Position numbers and translations under genes: made by a program. This document shows, one piece after another, positions 1-9,161 of a stretch of 64,000 bases of DNA. The notes under the pieces were generated by a model. That model was given only the letters and a program-made list of their open reading frames with translations, was not told where the DNA came from and searched no databases. The DNA comes from Metabacillus sp. KUDC1714 (GTDB taxonomy: Bacteria > Bacillota > Bacilli > Bacillales > Bacillaceae). Location: positions 3,971,501-4,035,500 of the forward strand of contig NZ_CP055263.1 of assembly GCF_014217835.1 (NCBI RefSeq), written 5' to 3'. Numbering within the stretch: the first letter of the stretch is position 1; every line of letters begins with the position of its first letter.

Positions 1-956
1 TTTTGTCAGGCCTACTCGTACATGCTTCCTTATGGATGATTTACCGAATTTTACAGAATTCTAACGGTAATATTGTGACGGTTCATAAGGAGATATTTGG
101 AAAATGGGTTGGTGGATTTTTTAGCATTCTTTTATCGTTGTATTTTAGTCTTATGGCGATCACTGTACTTAGAACCTATGTTGAAATTCTTGAGGTATGG
201 ATGTTTCCTGACATTAATATCTGGGTGTTTTCATTTATCTTTTTTTTGTTAGTCTATTACATAATTAGTGGTGGTTTTCGAGTTGTAACAGGAATAAGTT
301 TTTTTGGAGTAGTGTTGCCTTTTTATCTACTTTTTACATTCTTATTCCCACTCCAATTTGCTGATATAAAGAATTTATTTCCGATATTTGATCATTCAGT
401 AAAAGATATAGCCATATCAACTAAAAAGATGTCATTAACGATAATTGGCTTTGAAGCACTGCTTGTTTATTATCCATTTATAAAAAATATTCAAAAATCA
501 AAAAAATGGGCGCATCTAGCAGTTGCCTTTAGTACGTTTGTATATACCTTTATTTGTATCATTACAATCATTTATTTTAGTGAGGAACAGCTTGGGAAAA
601 ATGTCTGGGCTACTTTAACAATATGGAAAATTATTGAATTACCGTTTGTTGAGAGATTTGAATACATAGGAATTGCTAATTGGAGTATTATTATCCTACC
701 AAATATTTGTTTATCTTTCTGGGCTGCAAGTCGTTGTTTAAAAGATGCATTTGCATTTAATCAAAAATATTCCCTCCTTTTCGTGCTTATGATTGCATAT
801 TTTTGTGTGAATTTCTATCAAACACGAGCAGAAATTAGTTTAATAAATGATATCATTGGTCAAATAGGTTTTTATATTATGTTTGTCTATATTCCAATCA
901 TATTTTTTCTTACTTTCATCATTCGAAAAGTTCGCAAAGGAAAGGAGAAAATTTAA
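1..956 (+). CDS. Spore germination receptor B-subunit permease (GerAB family), 5' end outside the window
   Basis: This is the C-terminal 317 residues of an integral membrane protein; the reading frame is open at the left edge, so the true start lies outside. About eight to nine hydrophobic segments are visible, interrupted by short charged loops, and the end is basic (IIRKVRKGKEKI). This fits GerAB/GerKB-type permeases of the APC superfamily, which form the germinant-binding membrane subunit of spore receptors in the inner spore membrane. The stop codon overlaps the ATG of a Ger(x)C lipoprotein by one base, which is the normal B-C order of a ger operon. The germinant cannot be read from sequence. 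Confidence 0.88.
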   Translation, partial: LSGLLVHASLWMIYRILQNSNGNIVTVHKEIFGKWVGGFFSILLSLYFSLMAITVLRTYVEILEVWMFPDINIWVFSFIFFLLVYYIISGGFRVVTGISFFGVVLPFYLLFTFLFPLQFADIKNLFPIFDHSVKDIAISTKKMSLTIIGFEALLVYYPFIKNIQKSKKWAHLAVAFSTFVYTFICIITIIYFSEEQLGKNVWATLTIWKIIELPFVERFEYIGIANWSIIILPNICLSFWAASRCLKDAFAFNQKYSLLFVLMIAYFCVNFYQTRAEISLINDIIGQIGFYIMFVYIPIIFFLTFIIRKVRKGKEKI

Positions 957-2017
957 TGAAAAAATTCTTCCTTTTAGTTATTATTCTTCTATTAACAGGT
1001 TGTGTGGAGAAGGAAATAATTGATGATGTAAATCTGATTACTGTTACTGGTTTTGATAAATCCGAGGATAATCGTATTGAAGGAACTGCTATTATCAACA
1101 CCTATTTGAAGGATCAGCCAGTACAAGATTATAAATTAGAGGGAAAGTCTGAAATGAGTAGAGACATTATTTCAGATATGCAAAAAAAGTCCCCAGATCC
1201 ACTAGTGCTAGGTAAGTTACAAATTGTCTTATTTGGTGAAGAGTTATCAAAGTCTGGAGTAACGGATCTTGTTGATACACTACAACGTGATGCTTCAATC
1301 AGTGAAAGGCTTTTATTAGCTGTTACGAGAGGGGATTCTAAAAATATTTTAGGAGCAGACTTTGGAACTCAAGGTGCTTCAAGATTTTTATCAGACTTAA
1401 TCATGCAAAATAAACTATATCGTGATTTACCAAGAACAAATTTACATTTGTTTTTGTTTCAATATTATTCCAAAGGGCAGGATCCTTACTTGCCGATTCT
1501 TAAAAATAATAATAATGGCATTGAAATTGATGGTTTAGCATTATTTGATAATGTAAAGCTAGTTGGTGAGATATCAAATGATAAATTACTTTTCTTTAAG
1601 GTATTAGCTGATCAATACTCGAAAGGTTCATATACCTTAAACCTTTCAGAATCAGGGGAAAAAGCAGGAATTAAGAGTATTTCAACTTCAAGAAAGTTAA
1701 ATTTAGTCTCAACTGAGCCACTTAAGGTAGAAATTTCTGTGCATATAGAAGGTTTTATAAATGAATATACAGGAAAGAAGATCACTCCAAAGGTTGTTAA
1801 AGACGTTACAAAATCTTTTAAGGATGAAGTAGAAAAGGAATCTTTAGTACTTATTGAGAAATTCAAAGAATTAAAAATTGACCCGCTTGGAATAGGCGAT
1901 GATATTCGCTCACAATCACGGAGCTTTAACATTGATGAATGGCGTGATAGGATTCAAGAATTGACCGTAGATGTCAAAGCTGACGTTGTTATTTCAGAAA
2001 CAGGTGTAATCGATTAG
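956..2017 (+). CDS. Spore germination lipoprotein, Ger(x)C family
   Basis: A 353-residue lipoprotein with a short hydrophobic signal and a lipobox ending LLTGC at Cys16, followed by the family-typical stretch DVNLITVTGFD. Known role of the family: the C subunit of nutrient germination receptors, anchored on the outer face of the inner spore membrane. The start ATG overlaps the stop of the upstream permease (TAATG), implying translational coupling. No further ger gene follows; the next gene is ykvU-like after 118 bases. Expression would be expected in the forespore under SigG, but the promoter is outside the window. Confidence 0.9.
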   Translation: MKKFFLLVIILLLTGCVEKEIIDDVNLITVTGFDKSEDNRIEGTAIINTYLKDQPVQDYKLEGKSEMSRDIISDMQKKSPDPLVLGKLQIVLFGEELSKSGVTDLVDTLQRDASISERLLLAVTRGDSKNILGADFGTQGASRFLSDLIMQNKLYRDLPRTNLHLFLFQYYSKGQDPYLPILKNNNNGIEIDGLALFDNVKLVGEISNDKLLFFKVLADQYSKGSYTLNLSESGEKAGIKSISTSRKLNLVSTEPLKVEISVHIEGFINEYTGKKITPKVVKDVTKSFKDEVEKESLVLIEKFKELKIDPLGIGDDIRSQSRSFNIDEWRDRIQELTVDVKADVVISETGVID

Positions 2018-2135
2018 TCTAAACAACATCTATTTTAGATCAACTCTCCTAAATGCTTATGCATTCCAATAATATTTTGATGTCTTGTCTCATATGTTTT
2101 AATTATGGACTAGTTTATTATGAGAGGACGACATC

Positions 2136-3461
2136 ATGAATTCATTTGTTAAAGGTACATTATTACTTGTGATAGCTGCTTTTTTTGGAGAATGTCTCGA
2201 GTTTTTCGTTAATATGATTTTGGCCAGAGAGTTAGGAGAGGAAGGAATGGGCTTATATATGACAATTCTTCCAATGATCTTTTTTGTTGTCATTATTGCC
2301 AGTTTAGAGCTTCCAATTTCAATTTCGAAATTTATTGCTGAGAAACAACGTGAAACACATTACCATATGCTAAAGCATACGCTTTTTTTAACCTTATTAT
2401 TTACAATTGCCTTTGTTATAGCTACTACACTGCTTATCCCATATATACCAGTTTTTCAAGGATATCATCCTTACATAAAGTGGTTGGTTGTGCTACTCAT
2501 TCCAATTGTTTCGTTCTCTTCTATTGCAAGAGGTTATTTTATGGGAGTACAGCATATGGGGAAGATAGCATTCTCCAATTTTATTAAAAAGGTTGCCCAA
2601 CTTTTACTCTTAAATTGGGTATATCAAACCTTCCAATTTGATTTACAGATGGCATTACTAATTGCCTTAACTACTTTAATTGCAAGTGAACTTCTTGTAT
2701 GCACCTATTTAGTTGCTGCATACTTTCTTCAATATCAAATGTTAAGAAAAGAACCTAAGCAATTTATAAAAGGAAAAAAGGTGAGAAAAGCACTGTTTGC
2801 AGTTTCATTTCCAACAACTGGATTAAGGCTGTTCCATTCTTTTACACATGCTGTCCAGCCGTTTTTAGTAAAAGCAGCATTAATTGGTGCTGGGTTTTCA
2901 AGTGTAATGGCGAATGAGCATTATGGAATGCTCGCGGGAGTGGCGATGTCGATTGGATTTTTCCCTGCATTTATCGGCCATTCTTTAATGATCATGCTTA
3001 TACCGAATGTCTCTGAAGCATATGCAAATAATGATTCAAGCAAGCTAATTCGTTTATTAAAGCAGGCCATGATGATTACGATGGTGTACGGGACTATTGC
3101 TGTTGTTGCTATGTATATGTTTGCAGAGCCTTTAACACATTTGTTTTTTAAATCAACCTCTGCATCATTTTACTTAAAACTACTTTGGCCATATTTTCTC
3201 TTTCATTTCTTTATTATTCCAATGCAAGCTTATTTAATTGGATTAGGTCTAGTAAAGGATGCGCTCTTTCATACGATATGGTCCCATGTGATATCATTTG
3301 GGATGATGTATGTATTGGGATCATTAGAGTTTCTTCATATGAAAGGGATCATTTTAGGTATGAACATGGGTGCTGTGCTCATGATGTTAATGCATTATGT
3401 TACAATCTGTAGAAAATTAGGAATAAGTGTTTATTTCATGAAAAGAAAATTTACATATTAA
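2136..3461 (+). CDS. ykvU: SpoVB/YkvU-like polysaccharide-type flippase of the MOP superfamily
   Basis: A 441-residue polytopic membrane protein with about 12-14 hydrophobic segments. The N-terminal region, including LARELGEEGMGLY, is typical of the SpoVB/MurJ/Wzx branch of the MOP exporters. Family members flip lipid-linked oligosaccharides; B. subtilis YkvU is a spore membrane protein. The assignment to ykvU rather than spoVB rests on the downstream genes stoA and zosA, which have the same order in B. subtilis. The start ATG has a GAGAGG element about 8 bases upstream. A terminator follows at 3470. Substrate unknown. Confidence 0.82.
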   Translation: MNSFVKGTLLLVIAAFFGECLEFFVNMILARELGEEGMGLYMTILPMIFFVVIIASLELPISISKFIAEKQRETHYHMLKHTLFLTLLFTIAFVIATTLLIPYIPVFQGYHPYIKWLVVLLIPIVSFSSIARGYFMGVQHMGKIAFSNFIKKVAQLLLLNWVYQTFQFDLQMALLIALTTLIASELLVCTYLVAAYFLQYQMLRKEPKQFIKGKKVRKALFAVSFPTTGLRLFHSFTHAVQPFLVKAALIGAGFSSVMANEHYGMLAGVAMSIGFFPAFIGHSLMIMLIPNVSEAYANNDSSKLIRLLKQAMMITMVYGTIAVVAMYMFAEPLTHLFFKSTSASFYLKLLWPYFLFHFFIIPMQAYLIGLGLVKDALFHTIWSHVISFGMMYVLGSLEFLHMKGIILGMNMGAVLMMLMHYVTICRKLGISVYFMKRKFTY

Positions 3462-3469
3462 TTTTAGAT

Positions 3470-3501
3470 AGACGGTGAGCGTTAGTGCGAACCGTCTTTT
3501 T
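3470..3501 (+). terminator. Rho-independent terminator after ykvU
   Basis: A 7-bp stem (AGACGGT / ACCGTCT, 3470-3476 with 3491-3497) closes a 14-base loop and runs into TTTTT. Confidence 0.75.
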
Positions 3502-3661
3502 GGTTTAATAAAAAGGCTCTTTTTCTAAGCGATTGTTCATTTTATAACAAATTTTAATTGGTTGATTGGAACGGATTGCGTATAGTTCAATTAGAATTGT
3601 ATGTTTCGTTCAATTTAGCAGAAACTAATAAAAAAATGTTTTAAAAACTTTTGTCAAAAGG

Positions 3662-4183
3662 GTGATTGAGCTGAATAAAAAATTGTTAGTCAGCATGATC
3701 TTGGGTTTCCTTATAAGTAATTTGTTTATCTCAGAAATCGTAGATGCAGCTGAAAATAGGATAATGATCGAAGGAGAAAAGGCAGTCGATTTCACCTTAA
3801 AAACGGTTGAGGGGAAAGCATTCAATTTATCTGATTATACTGGAAAAATTGTAGTTGTGAATTTTTGGACTACCTGGTGTACATATTGCCAAGAAGAAAT
3901 GGAAGAGCTCATTAAATTTCGGGAAGAGGCTAAGTCATTAAACGTTGAGCTTTTAGGTGTGAATGTTACATCATCAGAACAAAGTGAAAATGTAGTCATT
4001 CAATTTGTGAAAGACCTTGAACTTCCATTTCAAGTTGGACTAGATGTGCATGGGGAAGTTTCAAAGACGTATCAAATTATTGGGATACCGACAACCTTTA
4101 TTATTGATAGAAAGGGGATTGTTAAAAAAAAGCTGTTAGGACCGGTTACCTCAGATATGCTTAAGGAATTGGTTTCACAGTAA
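3662..4183 (+). CDS. stoA: Thiol-disulfide oxidoreductase StoA (thioredoxin-like, sporulation)
   Basis: An up to 173-residue secreted, membrane-tethered thioredoxin-fold protein. It has an N-terminal hydrophobic signal, then the active site WTTWCTYC and a cis-proline region GIPTTFIID. The family reduces disulfides on the outer face of the membrane; B. subtilis StoA acts in spore cortex formation. The CxxC dipeptide here is TY rather than the usual PP. The start is uncertain: the GTG at 3662 lies directly against the AAAAGGG ribosome binding site, while a CTG at 3671 has ideal spacing of 8 bases. It sits between ykvU and zosA as in B. subtilis. Confidence 0.85.
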   Translation: MIELNKKLLVSMILGFLISNLFISEIVDAAENRIMIEGEKAVDFTLKTVEGKAFNLSDYTGKIVVVNFWTTWCTYCQEEMEELIKFREEAKSLNVELLGVNVTSSEQSENVVIQFVKDLELPFQVGLDVHGEVSKTYQIIGIPTTFIIDRKGIVKKKLLGPVTSDMLKELVSQ

Positions 4184-4205
4184 TAATGTAAAGGGCAAAT
4201 TTAAG

Positions 4206-4250
4206 AGCTAGAAGATCAGAGTGAACAATTTCGATCTTCTAGCTTTTTTA
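4206..4250 (+). terminator. Strong terminator after stoA
   Basis: A perfect 12-bp stem (4206-4217 with 4233-4244, AGCTAGAAGATC and its complement) is followed by a T run. Confidence 0.9.
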
Positions 4251-4494
4251 TTTCCGGAATTTAGAAAAATTCCGAGGTATGGATATTCTAGAGATCCAAC
4301 TGCTAAGTCTACATAGATCTCCACGTGCTCTTGTTTAAGTTTTTATCACATATTAAGTACTCCTTGCGCTTTGGATTTATCGAACTTTTCCAAGCTTCAT
4401 TTATTATACTAAAGGGTATGGATCAGAGAACCACTCCAATTAATGACAAAGAATAAAAAAATCATAAAAACAAATGAGAAAAGTTATCATTAAT

Positions 4495-4532
4495 TTATAA
4501 TAATTATTATTTAGTAATTATAATAATTATTA
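4495..4532 (+). promoter_or_regulatory. Two tandem Per boxes upstream of zosA
   Basis: The 15-mer TTATAATAATTATTA occurs twice, at 4495-4509 and 4518-4532, 23 bases apart. Each copy matches the PerR consensus TTATAATNATTATAA at all but one position. The second copy ends one base before the -35 element of the zosA promoter. B. subtilis zosA is a known PerR-regulon gene. A weaker match (AAATAATGATTATGA, about 4624-4638) lies just before the ribosome binding site. Confidence 0.85.
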
Positions 4533-4533
4533 C

Positions 4534-4561
4534 TTGAAAATGTAAATTTGTTTGTTATAAT
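4534..4561 (+). promoter_or_regulatory. SigA-type promoter of zosA
   Basis: TTGAAA (4534-4539), a 16-base spacer and TATAAT (4556-4561). It is positioned immediately after the Per boxes, about 100 bases before the zosA start. Confidence 0.65.
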
Positions 4562-4669
4562 TGATAATATATTAAATAATTCAATGGATTTACTCAATTT
4601 CTGTGTTTTATATCAAAAAATTGAAATAATGATTATGAATTTTATTCTCAATTAGAGGGAGTGGTTTGA

Positions 4670-6601
4670 ATGGAACTAAATAGTGTTGGTCAAATAACTA
4701 ATTCAGTTCGGTCAAATAAAGACAGTGGGATTTTTGTGAAATGGAGCGAACAGATCGAACTTATAAATGCAATTATTTCTGGGATTCTTATAGGATTCGG
4801 ATGGTTCTTTGAAAGCCAAGGAAATGACACAGTTTCAATACCGTTGTTTATTCTAGCATTTGTGATTGGTGGTTATGCAAAAGCGAAGGAAGGTATTGTA
4901 GAAACCATTGCAGAAAAAAACTTAAATGTTGAACTGTTAATGATTTTTGCAGCAGTTGGCTCTGCTATGATTGGATATTGGACTGAAGGTGCCATCTTAA
5001 TATTTATCTTTGCGATAAGTGGCGCACTTGAGACGTATACGATGAATAAAAGTCAGCGAGAGATTTCTGCATTAATGAGCCTTCAGCCTGAAGAGGCCCT
5101 TTTGATTGAAAATGGAAATGAAAGTCGAGTCCATGTATCTTCTTTACATATTGGAGATACAATCCTAGTAAAACCTGGAGAAAGAATTCCTACAGATGGA
5201 ATAATAGTTACGGGAAAAACAAATATTGATCAATCAGCGATAACTGGTGAATCAATGCCTGTTGAAAGAGAGAGTAACGATGAAGTATTTGCAGGAACTG
5301 TGAATGGGAACGGTTCGATCACAGTTACAGTAACGAAAAAAAGTACAGAAACAATGTTTCAAAAGATACTAGATCTTGTACAATCTGCGCAATCGGAAAA
5401 ATCACCATCACAACAATTTATTGAAAAATTTGAAGGAACATATGTAAAAACAGTATTAGCGCTTGTTGCGATTATGATGGTGCTTCCACATTTCGCGCTG
5501 GGGTGGAGCTGGAACGAAACGATTTATCGTGCACTTGTTTTAATGGTAGTAGCTTCACCTTGTGCGTTAGTTGCCTCGATTATGCCGGCTACTTTATCGG
5601 CAATATCTAATGGAGCTAGAAATGGCCTCTTATTTAAGGGAGGAGTTCATTTAGAACAATTAAGTAAAACAAAAGTTGTTGTGTTCGATAAAACAGGTAC
5701 CTTAACAAAGGGTGAACCTACAGTAACAGATATTATCGTGTCGGACACAGTGGATGCTGACTCATTTTATGAGGCTGTCCTATCAATTGAGAACCAATCA
5801 AACCATCCATTAGCAAAGGCGATTGTTGCAAAAATACAAAGGGATTATCCAAAGCGTATTGCGAATATGACTTCAGTAGATGAAAAATCAGGTTTTGGAG
5901 TTAGTGCTGTTTTGAATGACATCAATTGGAAAATTGGAAAAGCAGACTTTGTAGGTCGTCGCGAAGCATTAGTTTATGAAAATAAAGTAAGTGAGAAGTT
6001 TGCAAAGGAAGGGAAAACAATAGTTTATGTTGTTCGTGAAGAACAAATAGTTGGACTTTTAGCACTGAAAGATGTTGTTAGAGAAGAAGCGAAATCAGCT
6101 ATATATACATTACGACAAAATGGGATTAAAACGATTATGCTTACAGGTGATAGCAAATCAACGGCAGAGGCAATTGCAACAGAATTGCAGGTTGACCACT
6201 TTATTGGTGAATGCTTACCAGAAGATAAAGTAAATGAAATTAAGGCGTTAAAAGAAAAATATGGTAATGTTACAATGATTGGGGATGGAATCAATGATGC
6301 TCCAGCTCTTGCTACATCAGATGTAGGAATTGCGATGGGAGAAGGGACAGATGTTGCTCTTGAAACAGCGGATATTATTTTAATGAAAAATGAACTATCT
6401 AAGCTTACAAAGGCTGTTAAGCTTTCGAAAAAGATGAATCGTATAGTAAAGCAGAATATAGTTTTTTCAATGGCTGTTATTGCACTACTTATTTGCTCGA
6501 ATTTTATCCAAGTGTTAGATCTTCCATTGGGTGTAATTGGTCATGAAGGAAGTACAATTCTTGTTATCTTAAATGGCCTACGTTTACTAAGAGGAAATTA
6601 A
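4670..6601 (+). CDS. zosA: Zinc-transporting P1B-type ATPase ZosA
   Basis: A 643-residue heavy-metal P-type ATPase. Visible in order: N-terminal membrane segments, the actuator motif TGES, the membrane metal site SPCALV, the phosphorylation motif DKTGTLT with Asp340, the SNHPLAKA motif of the nucleotide domain, MLTGD, GDGINDAPAL, and a final membrane pair. There is no N-terminal CxxC metal-binding domain, as in B. subtilis ZosA. Known role: ATP-driven zinc uptake induced by peroxide. The ATG at 4670 has a GAGGGAG site. Tandem Per boxes upstream support PerR control. A terminator follows directly. Confidence 0.93.
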   Translation: MELNSVGQITNSVRSNKDSGIFVKWSEQIELINAIISGILIGFGWFFESQGNDTVSIPLFILAFVIGGYAKAKEGIVETIAEKNLNVELLMIFAAVGSAMIGYWTEGAILIFIFAISGALETYTMNKSQREISALMSLQPEEALLIENGNESRVHVSSLHIGDTILVKPGERIPTDGIIVTGKTNIDQSAITGESMPVERESNDEVFAGTVNGNGSITVTVTKKSTETMFQKILDLVQSAQSEKSPSQQFIEKFEGTYVKTVLALVAIMMVLPHFALGWSWNETIYRALVLMVVASPCALVASIMPATLSAISNGARNGLLFKGGVHLEQLSKTKVVVFDKTGTLTKGEPTVTDIIVSDTVDADSFYEAVLSIENQSNHPLAKAIVAKIQRDYPKRIANMTSVDEKSGFGVSAVLNDINWKIGKADFVGRREALVYENKVSEKFAKEGKTIVYVVREEQIVGLLALKDVVREEAKSAIYTLRQNGIKTIMLTGDSKSTAEAIATELQVDHFIGECLPEDKVNEIKALKEKYGNVTMIGDGINDAPALATSDVGIAMGEGTDVALETADIILMKNELSKLTKAVKLSKKMNRIVKQNIVFSMAVIALLICSNFIQVLDLPLGVIGHEGSTILVILNGLRLLRGN

Positions 6602-6606
6602 AAAGC

Positions 6607-6656
6607 TAAAGCACAAAAAGGACTGAGATCAAGGTAAGTCCTTTTGTGCTTTACTA
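6607..6656 (+). terminator. Terminator after zosA
   Basis: A long stem (TAAAGCACAAAA...AGGACT with AGTCCTTTTGTGCTTTA, one bulged A) around a 12-base loop, 6607-6624 with 6637-6653. Confidence 0.8.
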
Positions 6657-6717
6657 GTTTTATTTAACTCTTTCAAATTAGGCAGTTAAATCCCCACTGA
6701 TTGAAGACTCGTTTAAT

Positions 6718-6933
6718 TTAAGATTCAGTAGCGGAGGGTGGGGAAGTTGTTTCTTCTTCATCAGGTCTTTTGCTGACAATAATATAAGAAATAACAAAAC
6801 AGCAAAAACCAAAGATCCAGCCGAACACTGTACTATAATAAAAAGTATCAATTAATGACATACCGATAATCGGTGAAAAAACTCCTATAATACAAAGAAT
6901 TGGAACTAAGTAACGTTTTACCCATTGAAGCAC
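6718..6933 (-). CDS. Small two-TM hypothetical membrane protein
   Basis: A 71-residue protein with two hydrophobic segments and an acidic, Ser/Pro-rich cytoplasmic tail (RPDEEETTSPPSATES). I start it at the GTG at 6933, because AAGGAG lies 9 bases upstream; longer in-frame versions would read through the ribosome binding site. I do not recognise the family. It is a single gene between zosA and the desaturase, facing zosA. Confidence 0.6.
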   Translation of the reverse strand: MLQWVKRYLVPILCIIGVFSPIIGMSLIDTFYYSTVFGWIFGFCCFVISYIIVSKRPDEEETTSPPSATES

Positions 6934-7330
6934 GAACAACAACTCCTTAGTAGGAAGAAAGATATATAGAGTTTGTTCAAAAAGTCCGAGAAATAACAAT
7001 GAAGCCTCTAAAGATAGTCTTCTGTTTCGCTACTTATGTACTAAGAATAGTGGTCTATCTTCCTGAAAGTATTCTTTTCTATTTTCAGGACTTCAAGGGC
7101 CTCCATCAAATAGAAGTAGCTAAACAAAGCTACACATTCTTGAGCTCCTCGGCTCTTTTTTCCTCCCTTTATAAAACACGAATGTATAGTAGATATTATA
7201 CAAGAAAAAAATTATTTCGAGTACATAAGAAATATTAAAAACATGTTACAAATGTACTGTTTTAATTAAAAATAGGTAAAATTGAACTTTCTTTACAAAA
7301 GAGTGAGAAAGTCGCTTGGTCTTTTGTTGC
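6934..7330. other. Intergenic stretch without recognisable genes
   Basis: About 400 bases upstream of the small membrane protein and downstream of the desaturase. Plus-strand open frames here show no ribosome binding site or family resemblance. It ends close to the desaturase stop; a GAGCTCCTCGGCTC hairpin followed by a T run near 7141-7160 may be a terminator. Confidence 0.5.
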
Positions 7331-8836
7331 TTACCCAATTCCCTTTTTGTATTTAAGATCCTGTTCCAAGATTAAATCCGCTGTTAGTTGTCCAGATAAT
7401 GTAACCAAGGGAATTCCACCACCGGGATGTGTTGATCCACCAACAAAGTATAAATTTTTTAACAGCGGACTTCTGCTAGGGATTTTAAATCCGCCATTCT
7501 TTTTTCGGTCTGATACAACTCCATATAAGGAGCCACCGTTTGCACCATAATCTTGTTGGAAATCGTTTGGGGTTAATGTATATTCATATTCTATATTTTC
7601 TTTTAACCCTTCTATTCCCATACGTTCTAGCTTATTTAGAATGATTTGGCGGTATTCGTCTTTCTTTTCTTCCCATGTTTCGTCCTTTTTTAGTGAAGGC
7701 ACATGAGTCAATACGTAAAGATTTTCTTTTCCAATAGGTGCTAGGTTTGGATCTGTTTTAGCTGAAATACCAACATAAATAGTTGGATCTGTAGCCGGTA
7801 TTCCTTCTGTGAAGATTTGTTGGAACTCCTTCTTAGGAGATTCAGAAAAGAAAAAATTATGATGTGCTAAATGCGAATATGTCTTGTTTACACCTAATAG
7901 TAATAAGAGTCCTGAAACCGTAGGTGGATATTTTTCTAACCCATTGTGTTCCTCAGGAGTTATTGGTTGGTTGTTTAATAGTGTGTCGTAAGTGGGAACA
8001 GCTTCCAAATTGGATACAACAATATCTGCTTCAAATAAACATCCGTTTTCTAGCTCAATCGCATGTGCGTAAGAATTTTGTGTAACAATTCGTTTTACTT
8101 TGGAATTAAGATGGACATTAACTTGCAGTTCATGAAGTATTTTTGAGAGTGCTTCAGCAATTTTAAAAATCCCACCTTCGACATAATAACTACCTAAACC
8201 AAGATGAATATGTGCAAGATTTGATAAGTTAGCAGGTGCTTGATAAGGTGATGAGCCACTCTGCATAGTTAGATAATTAAAAAGCTGCTGAATTTTTTTA
8301 TTCTTAAAGAATTTCTTTGTACTCTGGTTCGTAGTTTTCATTGGTTCCATTGAAAACAAATCTTTTACACTTAGCATTGTACGTAAGTCTTGAATACCTG
8401 ATATACTTTTTTTAAATGTGCTTTTTACATGAAAGTCATACATTTTGTTGCAGTAATGCAAAAAATTGAAAAATTCACTAGCATCTTCCTTACACAAAGA
8501 CTGAAGCTGTTTAATCATCTCTGGCAAATCACTTGTTAAATTAATTAATGTTCCATCTTCAAAAAAAGCTTTCCATTGTGGTTCAATTCTTTTTATGGTT
8601 ATGTAATCTGATAGCTTTCGATTAGCATTTAGGAAGAGATGATCTAGTACCCAAGGCATCGTAAGAATAGATGGACCTGTATCAAAAGTAAACCCCTGTT
8701 CACAGTGTGAATTGAGTTTTCCGCCAAGTCGTTTACCTTTTTCAAGGATGGTGACATCATAATTATCGACAGCAAGGCGTATTGCAGCTGACATACCACC
8801 TAAACCACCACCAATGATAATAACTTTCTTTTTAAT
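7331..8836 (-). CDS. Carotenoid desaturase/oxygenase-like FAD oxidoreductase (CrtN/CrtP family), ATT start
   Basis: A 501-residue flavoprotein of the phytoene/diapophytoene desaturase family. Its N-terminal Rossmann motif reads VIIIGGGLGGMSAA, then LEKGKRLGGKLNS, and the C-terminal FAD signature is FVGGSTHPGGGIPLVTLSG. Such enzymes desaturate or oxidise C30/C40 carotenoids at the membrane. The first ATG (8794) lies inside the FAD motif, and no ATG, GTG or TTG exists between that motif and an in-frame TAG at 8849-8851. The ATT at 8836 lies 8 bases after a perfect AGGAGG and is followed by KKKV, so I take ATT as the start. The Gly-Gly-Ser-Thr ending slightly favours the CrtP/CrtNb oxygenase side. 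No crtM or other carotenoid gene is adjacent. Confidence 0.85.
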   Translation of the reverse strand: MKKKVIIIGGGLGGMSAAIRLAVDNYDVTILEKGKRLGGKLNSHCEQGFTFDTGPSILTMPWVLDHLFLNANRKLSDYITIKRIEPQWKAFFEDGTLINLTSDLPEMIKQLQSLCKEDASEFFNFLHYCNKMYDFHVKSTFKKSISGIQDLRTMLSVKDLFSMEPMKTTNQSTKKFFKNKKIQQLFNYLTMQSGSSPYQAPANLSNLAHIHLGLGSYYVEGGIFKIAEALSKILHELQVNVHLNSKVKRIVTQNSYAHAIELENGCLFEADIVVSNLEAVPTYDTLLNNQPITPEEHNGLEKYPPTVSGLLLLLGVNKTYSHLAHHNFFFSESPKKEFQQIFTEGIPATDPTIYVGISAKTDPNLAPIGKENLYVLTHVPSLKKDETWEEKKDEYRQIILNKLERMGIEGLKENIEYEYTLTPNDFQQDYGANGGSLYGVVSDRKKNGGFKIPSRSPLLKNLYFVGGSTHPGGGIPLVTLSGQLTADLILEQDLKYKKGIG

Positions 8837-9161
8837 TTTAAAAACCTCCTATCATTTGATATGGGATGATTGACAAGACAAGGTAATAGTAAAGTATAGG
8901 TATAGTTAGAAAACCAACATAAATGAGAACTGGAAGTAAAATATCATTTTATGAAAGAGTAATCTGCTTTCAACTTTCTATTTTGTCCATCATTTTGTGA
9001 AACATAACAAGAAAAATGACCTATATTTCATAAATCCTTTAATATATTGAGTTATAAGCTATATGTGGATTTTGTTAAATGTACTTCGTGATGAATCAGT
9101 TTTTTCTAAAAGTTTAGATATGGTATCATTATAGTAATATAGTTTGAAAGGTAGTGGGAAA
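8837..9161. other. Divergent intergenic region desaturase-ykvY
   Basis: About 325 AT-rich bases holding the AGGAGG of the desaturase and the start region of ykvY. A TATCATTATAGTAAT stretch near 9122-9137 could serve as a -10 region for ykvY. Nothing else is recognisable. Confidence 0.5.

Larger units (their letters stand above)
4184..4669. other. Intergenic region stoA-zosA
   Basis: 486 bases without a gene. It holds the stoA terminator, about 240 bases of AT-rich sequence with no recognisable feature, then two tandem Per boxes, a SigA-like promoter and the zosA leader. Confidence 0.8.

Noticed and set aside
3185-3412. A 75-codon frame inside ykvU
   Set aside because: It lies wholly inside the coding region of ykvU in another frame, without start signals.
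6999-7238. A 79-codon plus-strand frame
   Set aside because: No Shine-Dalgarno in front of the ATG, no conserved pattern; Tyr/Phe/Ser-rich composition typical of a chance frame in AT-rich DNA.
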